Part shown: positions 17,568 to 26,163 of the stretch, in pieces
Position numbering within the stretch: position 1 is the stretch's first letter
Layout: the number at the start of each line of letters is the position of its first letter
Origin: CAVQEK01 sp963711495
Lineage (GTDB): Bacteria > Bacteroidota > Bacteroidia > Cytophagales > Cyclobacteriaceae
Reading direction: 5' to 3'
Length of the DNA: 64,000 nt
Assembly: GCA_963711495.1 (NCBI GenBank)
Contig: CAVQEK010000004.1
Location: 2,542,001 to 2,606,000 of the forward strand
Position numbers and translations under genes: made by a program
The notes under the pieces: model-generated
Seen by the model: the letters and a program-made list of their open reading frames with translations, nothing else
Told to the model about the DNA's origin: nothing
Database searches by the model: none

Positions 17568-18587
17568 TTAAATTACTTTCAACATTTTATAGATCTTTTT
17601 AAATGGGATTCTAGCGATCATAAATACCTTGTCTTTGAAGGAAGGTATAACCCGGAAAATGCCAGGAAGATTTTGCTGATTGCCTTCCAATGAATAATTA
17701 TTTTTGCCCAACAACTGAAAATATTTTATAAAGCCATGTTTTTTTTCACCTGGCAAATGCCATAGCAATCTTTGCTCATCACCCGGCTCCAGGTTGACTG
17801 AACTTGATAAATTAGTCCAAAGCCTTTTGATATATTTGTTAGCCGTAAAAGTTTTCATTCCAAGTTGCCAATATATCACACTAAATGCATGTTCTTCCGT
17901 ATTGAGCTTTAACAATCCTTTTTCAAATCTTTGAATAGACCATTTGTAAACATCCATGAAAACTGTAAAAAAGTCTTCTAAAACTTTACCTTTTAAACAA
18001 ATGATTTCCCCCCCTTCATAACATAATTCGTTACTGTCTTTGTTGAACATTTCCGTAGCTACCTGTCTAAGCATATTAATAGACATCCCATTTACGAGCC
18101 TGTCTTCTGGATAGTCTATGGAATAAAGTAAAGCATTATATGTATCAATGTCTTTTAGAAAATCTTCTGTGACTGGTTTAGAAAATATACAATCAACGTC
18201 AAGAAGAAGTAATCTGTCCTCTGGCTTTACAAATTCGGAAACTTTCTTGAGTATATCCAGCAATAGAAACTGTGTTGTCCAGGCCTTATAATATCCTTTA
18301 GGGGGAAGAGACTTAGGAACAAATTCTCGTATATCAATTTCATACTTTCGAACAAGTTTTGAAATTGGAATTCCATCTATTTTTTCAGGGGGCATTTTAT
18401 TAACATATAAGATATGTTTAAAAAGATTCTTATTGTTTCTATGACTGCTTTCAAACAAACAAAATAAGCAACGCCAATAAAGATTTTGGGTTTTTTGTTG
18501 ATCGCTGTCCCCTCCCGTTTGATAATGGTCAATCTTTCTTCCAGGTTCTGGAGAATACATCCAAGTGATTAGGTAATTGGTTTCCAT
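17568..18587 (-). CDS. Putative GT-A-like glycosyltransferase
   Basis: A 339-residue soluble protein of no family I can name firmly. It has a GT-A-type pattern: a DxD-like metal-binding motif in RLLLLDVDCIFSKPV near residue 150, preceded by the predicted Rossmann half and followed by an acidic GGEII segment, consistent with a nucleotide-sugar transferase. Its position between two GT4 genes, with overlap or abutment on both sides (stop at 17568 next to the ATG at 17567; ATG at 18587 overlapping the upstream stop), supports a role in the same repeat unit. The donor sugar is unknown. Confidence 0.65.
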   Translation of the reverse strand: METNYLITWMYSPEPGRKIDHYQTGGDSDQQKTQNLYWRCLFCLFESSHRNNKNLFKHILYVNKMPPEKIDGIPISKLVRKYEIDIREFVPKSLPPKGYYKAWTTQFLLLDILKKVSEFVKPEDRLLLLDVDCIFSKPVTEDFLKDIDTYNALLYSIDYPEDRLVNGMSINMLRQVATEMFNKDSNELCYEGGEIICLKGKVLEDFFTVFMDVYKWSIQRFEKGLLKLNTEEHAFSVIYWQLGMKTFTANKYIKRLWTNLSSSVNLEPGDEQRLLWHLPGEKKHGFIKYFQLLGKNNYSLEGNQQNLPGIFRVIPSFKDKVFMIARIPFKKIYKMLKVI

Positions 18588-19726
18588 TATTTTTTTATAC
18601 TAACAATGTAGTCGATACACTTTATGAATCCAGCTTCCATTTTTTCAATTTTCAACCCTTCTATTTTTTTGTTTATATTAAGTTTATATGATTTAATCAG
18701 GTCAGGTTGTTGTGATAATTTAAAAAGTGCGTTGGCCATATCTTCGATATCATAAGATTTGGTCAGTAAACCCGTTTTTCCACTGCCAAGATAATCTATC
18801 TCAGGAGAATGGAATGGCCCATTAGGACCTTGTTTATAGGTAATTACGGGAAGTTCAAAACAATAAGCATGATTGATAGCAAGGCCAACATAACCCGGAA
18901 CCACCATGACGTCAGAAGATAATAAAATTTTACCAGAAAATAAGTCATTATGGATTGCTCCATAGAAGATTACATTCTCTTGCAATCCAATCTCAGACGT
19001 CATCATTTTTAACGATTGTAGTTCATCACCATCACCAATAATATGGGTCTTGACTTTAATTCCTTTATTTTTTAACCGATATGTCACTTCAAGAAGGTGA
19101 TCAACTAATTTTTCCTTTAGTAACCTTCCCATGAAAACAATATTGAAATGATTATTCATTCTCAAATCTTTTTTAAGAAGGTCTAAATTTGTATTCTTGA
19201 GGCGATCCTTTATTTTTAAAAGGCTCTCCGTATCTAATGTATTTGTTGCATAAAAAATTTTATGTGAAGGCAAATAACGTTTAAAGAAATCTCTTCTTTC
19301 TTTAGTATAGAATAGAATTCCATCAGCCATTATAAAATATAAGAACCTAAGCAATGAACGAAAAGAACTATAAGGCTTGAATCCTTGATGCCTTTCAAAG
19401 CCATGTGTCCAAAGAATAAATCCGGTATTAGTCAATTTACACCAAAGCCAAGTAACAGGTAAAGATAAAATACCGGGTGAACCTTGATGTATAACAACCT
19501 GGGGGTGAAACCTCTTCAAGGTGGAAAATACATTGAGGAAAACGAATCTTTTTTTTATAAAATAGTAGGAAGGGACACAGATAGAATATGGTTTTGTTAT
19601 GAGTTTTAAATTAGATTTTCTCTTGCCATGCAATACGATAAGTTCGTATTTTTGGTGTAGCCTGTCAAAAATCGGCCCTCTATAACTCGAAAATAATTCC
19701 TGAATAATGACAATTTTTGATAACAT
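18587..19726 (-). CDS. GT4 family glycosyltransferase
   Basis: GT-B glycosyltransferase of 379 residues. The N-terminal domain starts KIVIIQELFSSYRGPIFDRL. The C-terminal domain has NIVFMGRLLKEKLVDHL, HIIGDGDEL and the Glycos_transf_1 signature AINHAYCFELPVITYK. An internal membrane-associating hydrophobic stretch (SLLRFLYFIMADGILFY) may bring it to the inner membrane. Its stop overlaps the start of the GT-A-like gene by one base, and its start follows the GT2 gene by 5 bp, so the four transferases form a tight transcriptional block. Confidence 0.9.
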   Translation of the reverse strand: MLSKIVIIQELFSSYRGPIFDRLHQKYELIVLHGKRKSNLKLITKPYSICVPSYYFIKKRFVFLNVFSTLKRFHPQVVIHQGSPGILSLPVTWLWCKLTNTGFILWTHGFERHQGFKPYSSFRSLLRFLYFIMADGILFYTKERRDFFKRYLPSHKIFYATNTLDTESLLKIKDRLKNTNLDLLKKDLRMNNHFNIVFMGRLLKEKLVDHLLEVTYRLKNKGIKVKTHIIGDGDELQSLKMMTSEIGLQENVIFYGAIHNDLFSGKILLSSDVMVVPGYVGLAINHAYCFELPVITYKQGPNGPFHSPEIDYLGSGKTGLLTKSYDIEDMANALFKLSQQPDLIKSYKLNINKKIEGLKIEKMEAGFIKCIDYIVSIKK

Positions 19727-19731
19727 ATTTT

Positions 19732-20610
19732 TTATCCAATCTTTTTTTTGAAGAAAAAGTTTTTAAAGGATAGTAATAAGAATTTTGTCATATACCAGGG
19801 CCATAACATTTTGAAATAATGTCTCCAATAATAGCGAGATCTGTTTGGAATGTATCTCCTGCTATATGGATTAAAAAAATCCCTCAACAAAGTCTTCCAT
19901 GATGATTTTAAAAAACTACTTCCGGAACTTGTTCTTTCAATCAGACTGAATACTTTTGCATCCCAGGAAATATAAACTGGGAAACCCGCCTTGGTCGCTC
20001 TTAAAGTAAAATCAAAATCAGACTGATATTGTGCAAAGTTTTCATCAAAGAAATTAAGGAATTTTAATACATGCCAAGGAATAAGCATTCCTCGTCCTGG
20101 TAGCATTGGTGTAACAAATGTTCCAGATATCGACGAAGGTTCGATTTGAGCTAAAAAAGGAAAATAACAATAAGTCTTATCTAAGAATTTATTCCAACTT
20201 TTTACCCCTGAGGTGATGATTCGGTGTGGTTTCTTATGCGTAAAAGAGACTGACCCAATGATGCTGTCAGAGCTCTTCAAATTATAAGCTCTGATTAGAT
20301 TTTGAAGGTAGTTCGTGGGTAAAATAATATCATCATTCAAGGTGAGTATAAGATCCGGATGCAACCTTTCAGCAAATTTAAATCCTGCATTCATGCTTTT
20401 AGTATACCACCAATTTCCATTTCCGATTACCAAATGAATATTTGGGTAAAGCATTCTGAGCATTTCTAGAGTATTATCAGTTGAACCATCTACAACACAA
20501 ATAATCTCCAAGCTGACCCCGTCAGGAATGCTCATGTTTGTAATCATGGAACATAAGTTTATTAACTCGTGACACCTGTTGAAGGTAGGAACAACAATTA
20601 GCGTTTTCAC
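19732..20610 (-). CDS. GT2 family glycosyltransferase
   Basis: Inverting GT-A glycosyltransferase of 292 residues. Motifs include VVPTFNRCHELINLC, VDGSTDNTLEML (nucleotide binding), the DxD-like LTLNDDIILP, and FDENFAQYQSDFDFTLRA, which resembles the ED acceptor motif of rhamnosyl- and related transferases. The start is GTG at 20610. The left end of an IS701-like element lies 26 bp upstream, so this gene was separated from the polymerase gene by that insertion. Target sugar unknown. Confidence 0.9.
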   Translation of the reverse strand: MKTLIVVPTFNRCHELINLCSMITNMSIPDGVSLEIICVVDGSTDNTLEMLRMLYPNIHLVIGNGNWWYTKSMNAGFKFAERLHPDLILTLNDDIILPTNYLQNLIRAYNLKSSDSIIGSVSFTHKKPHRIITSGVKSWNKFLDKTYCYFPFLAQIEPSSISGTFVTPMLPGRGMLIPWHVLKFLNFFDENFAQYQSDFDFTLRATKAGFPVYISWDAKVFSLIERTSSGSSFLKSSWKTLLRDFFNPYSRRYIPNRSRYYWRHYFKMLWPWYMTKFLLLSFKNFFFKKKIG

Positions 20611-20650
20611 TAAATTAACCTAATTCATTAAATAATTCCACTTTGTCAGA

Positions 20651-21409
20651 TTAAAAGTATTCATTTTCAGGGTAATACCTATTTATATCATTGATACGTT
20701 GAAGATGTCTTTGAAGCATTTGATCAATTTCTTTTTCCATTTTAGTGCCATTGTTTGTCAGTAGCTCTATGATCTGGAGTCTAATATCCCTGACCGAGAG
20801 AAGAGGTATATTTTCCTGGTTTTCAATCCTGGTTTTGTTGATATACCCCATTGCCTGCATAACCAACGCCTGATGGTGGTACCAGGCGTTGTATTTCCTC
20901 ACCTGATAATCTGCCATTCCCAGTTCTCCTTTCACATCTTCAAAAGCTCTCTCTATCCAGAAACGCTGCCCCTGCATAAATGCAAACTGTTGCGCCGTTT
21001 TCTGTTCCAACTTTATATTGCTCAAGGCATATTTTATCTCCTCCTTCTTTTTGACACCTTTCCGGATGATCAATGTACGTTCTCTTGCCCTTTCTTCTTT
21101 TCGGTCCCATACCCATACTTTAGCTGCGTGAACCTTGGCCATAATCCAGCCTTTGGTGCCTTTTCTTAATTTTACTTCTTTAAAATCCTTGTTCTTCAAC
21201 TCCTTAAGATATTCCTGCACTTCTATTGACTCCACATCGGATTTTAGCCGGCTGGGCTTGCGCCCCTTTTTTGATTGTGCTTCCGGGACATAGGGACAGG
21301 GACCGGAAAGATAAACCGCCTGGTCTTTGTGGACATCCACTACGAAATCTTTGCCCATCTCTTCAATGCTCCTGCAAAACTCATAGCTCTGTCTATATAA
21401 ACTATCTGC
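20651..21409 (-). pseudogene. IS701-like transposase, C-terminal part
   Basis: Carries the C-terminal half of a DDE transposase, including the catalytic Glu region (FWIERAFEDVKGELGMADYQV) and YHHQALVMQAMGYI. The frame is open from the IS21 junction (residues LYRQSYEFCRSIEEMGKDF) to the stop at 20651. Joined to the part at 23975-24639 after deleting the IS21 element and one TCTGC, the codons run in phase through the sequence GWVNADSLYRQSYEF. The split is therefore due to insertion alone. Confidence 0.88.
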
Positions 21410-21575
21410 TGGCTAATTCGGTTCGATTTGTGCCAGTGATTTCGGAGTAATAGTGCCAGTGATTTCGGTTCAAACTGTGCCACAAACGTATTAAGGATTT
21501 TGCTTAAAACGTTTCGTTTTGTGCCACTTTGAAAGATCAAGTTTAAAAAGCGGCTATTTCGCCTTAAAAAGCGAT

Positions 21576-23129
21576 ATGGCAAACACACTTGATCTTATGG
21601 ACATAAAACAAATCATCACCTTGCAAACAGACGGTCTGAGCAACCGTAAAATTGCCGGGGCCCTGGGTATTTCCCGCAATACGGTTAATTCTTACATGAA
21701 GCTTTTCAGGGCTTGCGACTATAGTTTTGAAGAGCTTCTCGGCTTGGACAATGCTTTTCTTACAGAACTGTTCCCATCCCATACGACAATCAATAATGAT
21801 CGGTTCGATGAGCTGATGGGCTATTTCGAACAGATCAACCAATCACGCAACCACCCAGGCTTCACCTTTTTGTACCATTACAACGAGTATCGACAGCAAG
21901 TCGAAACACCCTACGGCTACACTCAATTCATGGAGCATTACAGGCGCAAGTATGCCAAACTGAAGGGCTCTATGAAGCTGGAACATGAGGCAGGCAAAGA
22001 GATGTTCATTGATTTTGCCGGCGCCAAACTTTACATTACCCATAAGCAGACCGGAGAACTGATCGGTGTAGAAGTGTTTGTTTCCATCCTGCCAAACAGC
22101 CAATACACCTATGTAGAGGCCTGCATGAGCCAAAAAAGAGCAGACCTGATCGGATGCATAAGCAATGCTTTGTCTTTTTATGGCGGAGTGCCCAAAGCCA
22201 TCGTATCGGACAATTTAAAATCTGCTGTGACCAGAGCTCATAGATACGAGCCGGATATCAACCGTTCGCTCAAGGACATGGCAAACCATTACAGCTGTGT
22301 GATCAACCCCACCCGAAGCTATTCGCCCCAAGACAAGGCTCTGGTTGAAAATGCTGTTCAACTCGCCTATCAGAGGATCTATTACCCTATCAGGTCCATG
22401 ACCTTCTTTTCCCTTGGCGAGCTGAATGCTGAGATCCGCAGGCTTTTGGAGAGTTACAACAATCTGCTTTTTCAACGCAAGGAAGCCAGTAGAAAAGAAC
22501 TCTTCCAATCTGTGGAAAGAGCCTACCTCAAACCACTTCCACAGGCTGCTTACCAACTCAAAGATTACAGAAGGGCCAAAGTGCAGAAAATAGGATATGT
22601 TTACTTCTCTGCGGACAAAAGCTATTATAGCGTTCCTTATCGATATATCGGTAAATCAACCTTGATCCATTATACCAAATCTTTGGTAGAAATATACCAC
22701 TACCATGAACGTATCGCCCTGCACATACGCAACCCTTCAAAAGGGATTTATATCACCAATAAAAGCCATCTGAGCAGTACGCAGAAAGAATATACGGACT
22801 GGAGCCCTGATTTTTTTAAGAGAATGGCCGCCAGGCATGGCAGCGATGTAGTGGCCTGTATCGAGGGCTTGTTCATAGAATGCGACTACCCCGAAACGGC
22901 CTACAAGCGGGCCATGGGCATCATTCAGCTTCACCGGATTTATGGATCAGAAAGACTTAACAATGCCTGTTGCCGTGCTGTCTATGCCAAAGCAGTTTCC
23001 TATCAACGCATCAAAAATATCCTGGAAAACAAATTGGATGGTGTGCCTTTGGATGACTGGGAAAAAGACCATAAGCAATCACATATCCCACCTCATGACA
23101 ACATCCGGGGGGCGAAATCTTATCAATAA
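21576..23129 (+). CDS. istA: IS21 family transposase IstA
   Basis: DDE transposase of about 517 residues from ATG 21576. An N-terminal helix-turn-helix (LSNRKIAGALGISRNTVNSYMK) precedes an rve-type core with EMFIDFAGAKLYI (first Asp), AIVSDNLKSAV (second Asp) and a Glu in YSPQDKALVENAVQ. The C-terminal Mu-transposase-like domain carries KVQKIGYVYFSADKSYYSVP. In-frame upstream codons to 21519 precede the family N-terminus and are not used. istB begins 23 bp downstream, the normal IS21 arrangement. Confidence 0.94.
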   Translation: MANTLDLMDIKQIITLQTDGLSNRKIAGALGISRNTVNSYMKLFRACDYSFEELLGLDNAFLTELFPSHTTINNDRFDELMGYFEQINQSRNHPGFTFLYHYNEYRQQVETPYGYTQFMEHYRRKYAKLKGSMKLEHEAGKEMFIDFAGAKLYITHKQTGELIGVEVFVSILPNSQYTYVEACMSQKRADLIGCISNALSFYGGVPKAIVSDNLKSAVTRAHRYEPDINRSLKDMANHYSCVINPTRSYSPQDKALVENAVQLAYQRIYYPIRSMTFFSLGELNAEIRRLLESYNNLLFQRKEASRKELFQSVERAYLKPLPQAAYQLKDYRRAKVQKIGYVYFSADKSYYSVPYRYIGKSTLIHYTKSLVEIYHYHERIALHIRNPSKGIYITNKSHLSSTQKEYTDWSPDFFKRMAARHGSDVVACIEGLFIECDYPETAYKRAMGIIQLHRIYGSERLNNACCRAVYAKAVSYQRIKNILENKLDGVPLDDWEKDHKQSHIPPHDNIRGAKSYQ

Positions 23130-23152
23130 TTTAATCACATAAATACAATCAA

Positions 23153-23890
23153 ATGAATAACAATGAAACCATTGAAAAACTGAAACACATGCGGCTAAGC
23201 GCCATGGCCGAGTTGCATGGCCAACATGTAAAGAGCAATCAGTTTAACGACATAACACCCGATGAATACCTGGCATTGCTGGCCGATCACGAGTGGGAAG
23301 ACAGACAAAACAAGAAGATGGACCGATTGATCCATCAGGCTCAATTCCGTCAGAAAGCCACTGTGGAAGAGATCAATTATGCTGAATCCAGAAACCTGGA
23401 CAAAAATATGTTTCACCGCCTGAGTACCCTGAATTTTATGGCAAAAAAAGAAAATATTATCCTCACCGGGGCTTCAGGAGTGGGCAAGAGCTACCTGGCC
23501 CAGTCATTGGGTCAGCAAGCTTGTATGATGGGAAAAAGAGTCTATTATGCCAATACTGCCCGATTACTGGCCAAACTGAAACTCTCAAAAGTAGATGGAA
23601 CCTATATCAGAGAACTTAAAAAATTATCAAAAATTGACCTGCTCATTCTGGATGATTTTGGCCTTCAGGCCTTTGACAACCACGCCAGAGAAGCACTCAT
23701 CGATATTATCGATGACCGGCATAAACAATCATCAACCATTGTATCCTCTCAAATACCTGTTTCAGCTTGGTATGATATCATTGGGGAAGGAACAATTGCT
23801 GATGCAATATTAGACAGGCTTGTCAACTCCTCACATAGAATAGACCTAAAAGGTGAATCATTGAGAAAAGGAATATTAAAAAATGAATAA
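23153..23890 (+). CDS. istB: IS21 helper ATPase IstB
   Basis: AAA+ ATPase of 245 residues that assists IstA in target selection. Walker A is GASGVGKSYLAQSL (about residues 102-115), Walker B is DLLILDDFGLQ (about 161-171), and a sensor region follows (STIVSSQIPVSAWYDIIG). The N-terminal IstB segment (LRLSAMAELH) is present. The right terminal repeat of the element begins shortly after the stop. Confidence 0.95.
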   Translation: MNNNETIEKLKHMRLSAMAELHGQHVKSNQFNDITPDEYLALLADHEWEDRQNKKMDRLIHQAQFRQKATVEEINYAESRNLDKNMFHRLSTLNFMAKKENIILTGASGVGKSYLAQSLGQQACMMGKRVYYANTARLLAKLKLSKVDGTYIRELKKLSKIDLLILDDFGLQAFDNHAREALIDIIDDRHKQSSTIVSSQIPVSAWYDIIGEGTIADAILDRLVNSSHRIDLKGESLRKGILKNE

Positions 23891-23974
23891 ATTATATTTT
23901 TAACTACTTTACAGCATCTTTCAAAGTGGCACCATTTGACCGATATACCTGGCATGGTCCGACCGATATAGCCA

Positions 23975-24639
23975 TCTGCATTGACCCAGCCAAACTGTAC
24001 TCCCGCATCTATACTTTCCCTGATCATATCCAAAGCCAGATCAATCTTAGTCTTTTTGACTATGGCTTTTCGGGGCACTCCCGCTTTTTTGCAACGCGCC
24101 TCATCATTGATCCACTCATCGGGTAAAAATAACCGGCAATTAATCAGCCCCACCCGGTTTCCTCTGCTCAGTGAAGCATATACGCCCGTCTGGCTATTTT
24201 CTACTTTACCCAAATTGCCATTATACTGGTGAGATACACCCACAGAATGCTTGCCCGCCTTTCGATACGAACTCTCATCGATACTGTATGACTGTTCCGC
24301 CCAATTTCCAAGCAATTTATTGGTGTTTCGACTCATGGCTTGCATCAGGTCTTGAGCTGACCACGGGGAATCGCTTAAAAAGTGATGCTGTCGTTGATAA
24401 TTTCTATCCATCTTCTCTGACATACGTTCAATATTACGCTTATCCCGCTCGGTAGCAAACAAGCTTTCTAAATTGTTGACCGCTTCCTGAAACACATTTC
24501 GCGTACCAAGATCGTAAATGCATTGATAATCAGATAGATATGAATAAAGGCAGCCCTCCCGGGCAACCCTATATATTTCATAATGTGATTTTAAAGTTGG
24601 CTTCTCGCCTAAAAAACCAGAATTTGTTGCTCTTTTCTT
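23975..24639 (-). pseudogene. IS701-like transposase, N-terminal part
   Basis: Carries the N-terminal half of the split transposase: RQHHFLSDSPWSAQDLM, SIDESSYRKAGKHSVGV (first catalytic Asp) and LPDEWINDEARCKKAGVP are typical of IS701-like enzymes. It ends at the IS21 junction after GWVNAD. The frame stays open upstream to a TAG at 24640-24642 and reads family-like sequence (YLSDYQCIYDLGTRNVF), but it contains no ATG or TTG; the first GTG is at 24495, well inside the domain. The original start codon may have been lost, or a rare codon was used. Confidence 0.85.
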
Positions 24640-24660
24640 CTAAATGAAAAGAAATTCTGG
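24617..24660. repeat. Long inverted repeat inside the IS701-like element
   Basis: Outer arms CCAGAATTT (24617-24625) and AAATTCTGG (24652-24660) and inner arms CTTTTC (24632-24637) and GAAAAG (24646-24651) form a two-part stem with a 6-nt one-sided bulge and an 8-nt loop. It lies just upstream of the transposase frame. It could attenuate read-through transcription entering the element from the polymerase gene. That role is inference. Confidence 0.6.
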
Positions 24661-24831
24661 TAGCGAAAGTTTAAATATAAACAATAGTTAAATAACTATC
24701 AATCAATTACTTAAACTTGACAAAGTAGAAATAAGTACTAAACATTAACTGTATGGTAAATATATGCGCCCAATATGGCTTAAAAATTCGTGTTGAAAAC
24801 AATAATGAAATTTATTTCTAGGGAGAAAAAA

Positions 24832-26151
24832 CTAAGATGAAAATCGTAAATTTCGATTTTCAATCATTTTATTTTTAGTATTTGAGTTGGAAAAATATGA
24901 TCGATATAAAATTGAGATATTTATAGCGACTATGATATAAAATATCAATTGAAAATTATAGGCCATTCCATAGATTAATGTACAGGCATATGCTGCATTA
25001 AAACTTATTGCGATATCTTTTGATAAATGCCTTTTATTAATTCTAAATAAACGAATTAATACTACTAAAAGTAGTATCACTGATATTAACCCAATTCTGA
25101 ATGCTTGCTCCAAATATTGATTATGAAAACTGGTGGAATTTTTACTTTTCCGACCATTAAAATTAATAAATGAACTTCTTTCGTATCCATGACCTTGTCC
25201 GAAGAATAGAACACGAGCATCGAAATTATTTTTGATCCTCGATTCCCATCTAGCCATTCTAAATGCCCCTGTTGAATTCTCGAAACTTTCTTTATCTGTT
25301 AAAACCTGTGAAGATTTTAAGAATTTGTCAATAATTCTCGAGCCAATTGAGGGGAATGATATTTGAAGACCAAAAATTAATGAAATAGTTAAAAAAATTA
25401 CAGAAAATGTCTTTGATATCTGTGCTTTATAATTATACAAGATTGTTAAGATTCCCCCGATGAAGCCAAGCCATATTGACCGGTCCCGCATAAAAATAAT
25501 TGTGATAATAAAAAGAAATAATAAAATAACTTCTCCTCGATTAGTTTTATGTGAGACATACTTAACAAATAAAAAAATGCTTGCAATACATGTGAAAAAC
25601 GATATGAAAGCACTGACTGCTCTGTCATCATGGATCATATTCAATTTACCAGAAAATATAATAGATGTCATAATCCAAAAGAAAATACAGATCATTAAGC
25701 TTAAAATGTTTAACAATTTGGAGTATTGCTTAAATCTTTGATCGTGATATTGAAATGAAATATAATATAAAAAGAAGAACGGTATTTCAATAAAACCCCT
25801 GCTAAGATTATAAAGACTTTGTAATGATTCATTTCTAAATAAAAGTTCAATAAAAAATACTATAACATTCAATCCAAGTACCAAACTTAAAAGCTTTAAT
25901 AAAGGAAAATTTTTTATTTTGAAAAGTATAATTTTTGATCTTTTGACTATTACTAATAAAAATAAAAATGAAATGGCATCATTAGGAAATATATGAAAAG
26001 GACCTATAGTGAGTTCAATGCTTAAACCGTAACTGGTTCCTAAAATTGATGCAGTGTACAAGATACTCCAAAGAAGAAAAACTAAATTTGGGTGTTTGAA
26101 AAGATTTATGAAAATTAAAAAGAATCCAATTAAAAAAAGAATATTAATCAT
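24832..26151 (-). CDS. O-antigen/exopolysaccharide polymerase (Wzy-like)
   Basis: Integral membrane protein of 439 residues with about ten to twelve hydrophobic segments. A large extracytoplasmic loop near residues 270-340 contains GQGHGYERSSFINF and TSFHNQYLEQAFRIGLI, close to the Wzy_C/O-antigen ligase motif. It probably polymerises repeat units on the periplasmic face in the Wzx/Wzy pathway. It is the only polymerase candidate in the locus. The sequence is very A+T-rich. The right-hand IS481 copy begins 12 bp upstream of the ATG (26151), removing its native leader and separating it from the promoter-proximal genes. Confidence 0.85.
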   Translation of the reverse strand: MINILFLIGFFLIFINLFKHPNLVFLLWSILYTASILGTSYGLSIELTIGPFHIFPNDAISFLFLLVIVKRSKIILFKIKNFPLLKLLSLVLGLNVIVFFIELLFRNESLQSLYNLSRGFIEIPFFFLYYISFQYHDQRFKQYSKLLNILSLMICIFFWIMTSIIFSGKLNMIHDDRAVSAFISFFTCIASIFLFVKYVSHKTNRGEVILLFLFIITIIFMRDRSIWLGFIGGILTILYNYKAQISKTFSVIFLTISLIFGLQISFPSIGSRIIDKFLKSSQVLTDKESFENSTGAFRMARWESRIKNNFDARVLFFGQGHGYERSSFINFNGRKSKNSTSFHNQYLEQAFRIGLISVILLLVVLIRLFRINKRHLSKDIAISFNAAYACTLIYGMAYNFQLIFYIIVAINISILYRSYFSNSNTKNKMIENRNLRFSS

Positions 26152-26163
26152 TATTGGATGATT

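Larger units (their letters stand above)
21410..23974 (+). mobile_element. IS21-family insertion sequence inside the IS701-like element
   Basis: Element of 2,565 bp with istA and istB. Terminal inverted repeats start TGGCTA at both ends (21410 onward, and the reverse complement ending at 23974). Further copies of a TGCCAG/GTGCCA-containing subterminal repeat are present (AGTGATTTCGG occurs twice near 21436 and 21456), as usual in IS21. A 5-bp target duplication TCTGC flanks it (21405-21409 and 23975-23979). Both genes look intact, so the element may be active. Confidence 0.92.
20636..24730 (-). mobile_element. IS701-like insertion sequence, interrupted by IS21
   Basis: Ends are TTCCACTTTGTCA (20636) and its near-inverse TGACAAAGTAGAA (ending 24730), 12 of 13 matching, flanked by a 4-bp duplication ATAA (20632-20635 and 24731-24734). 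Removing the IS21-type insert and one copy of its duplication leaves an element of 1,525 bp with one continuous transposase frame. Element length, 4-bp duplication and transposase type fit the IS701/IS4-like group. It lies between the Wzy-like gene and the GT2 gene, with its transposase reading in operon direction. Confidence 0.85.
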
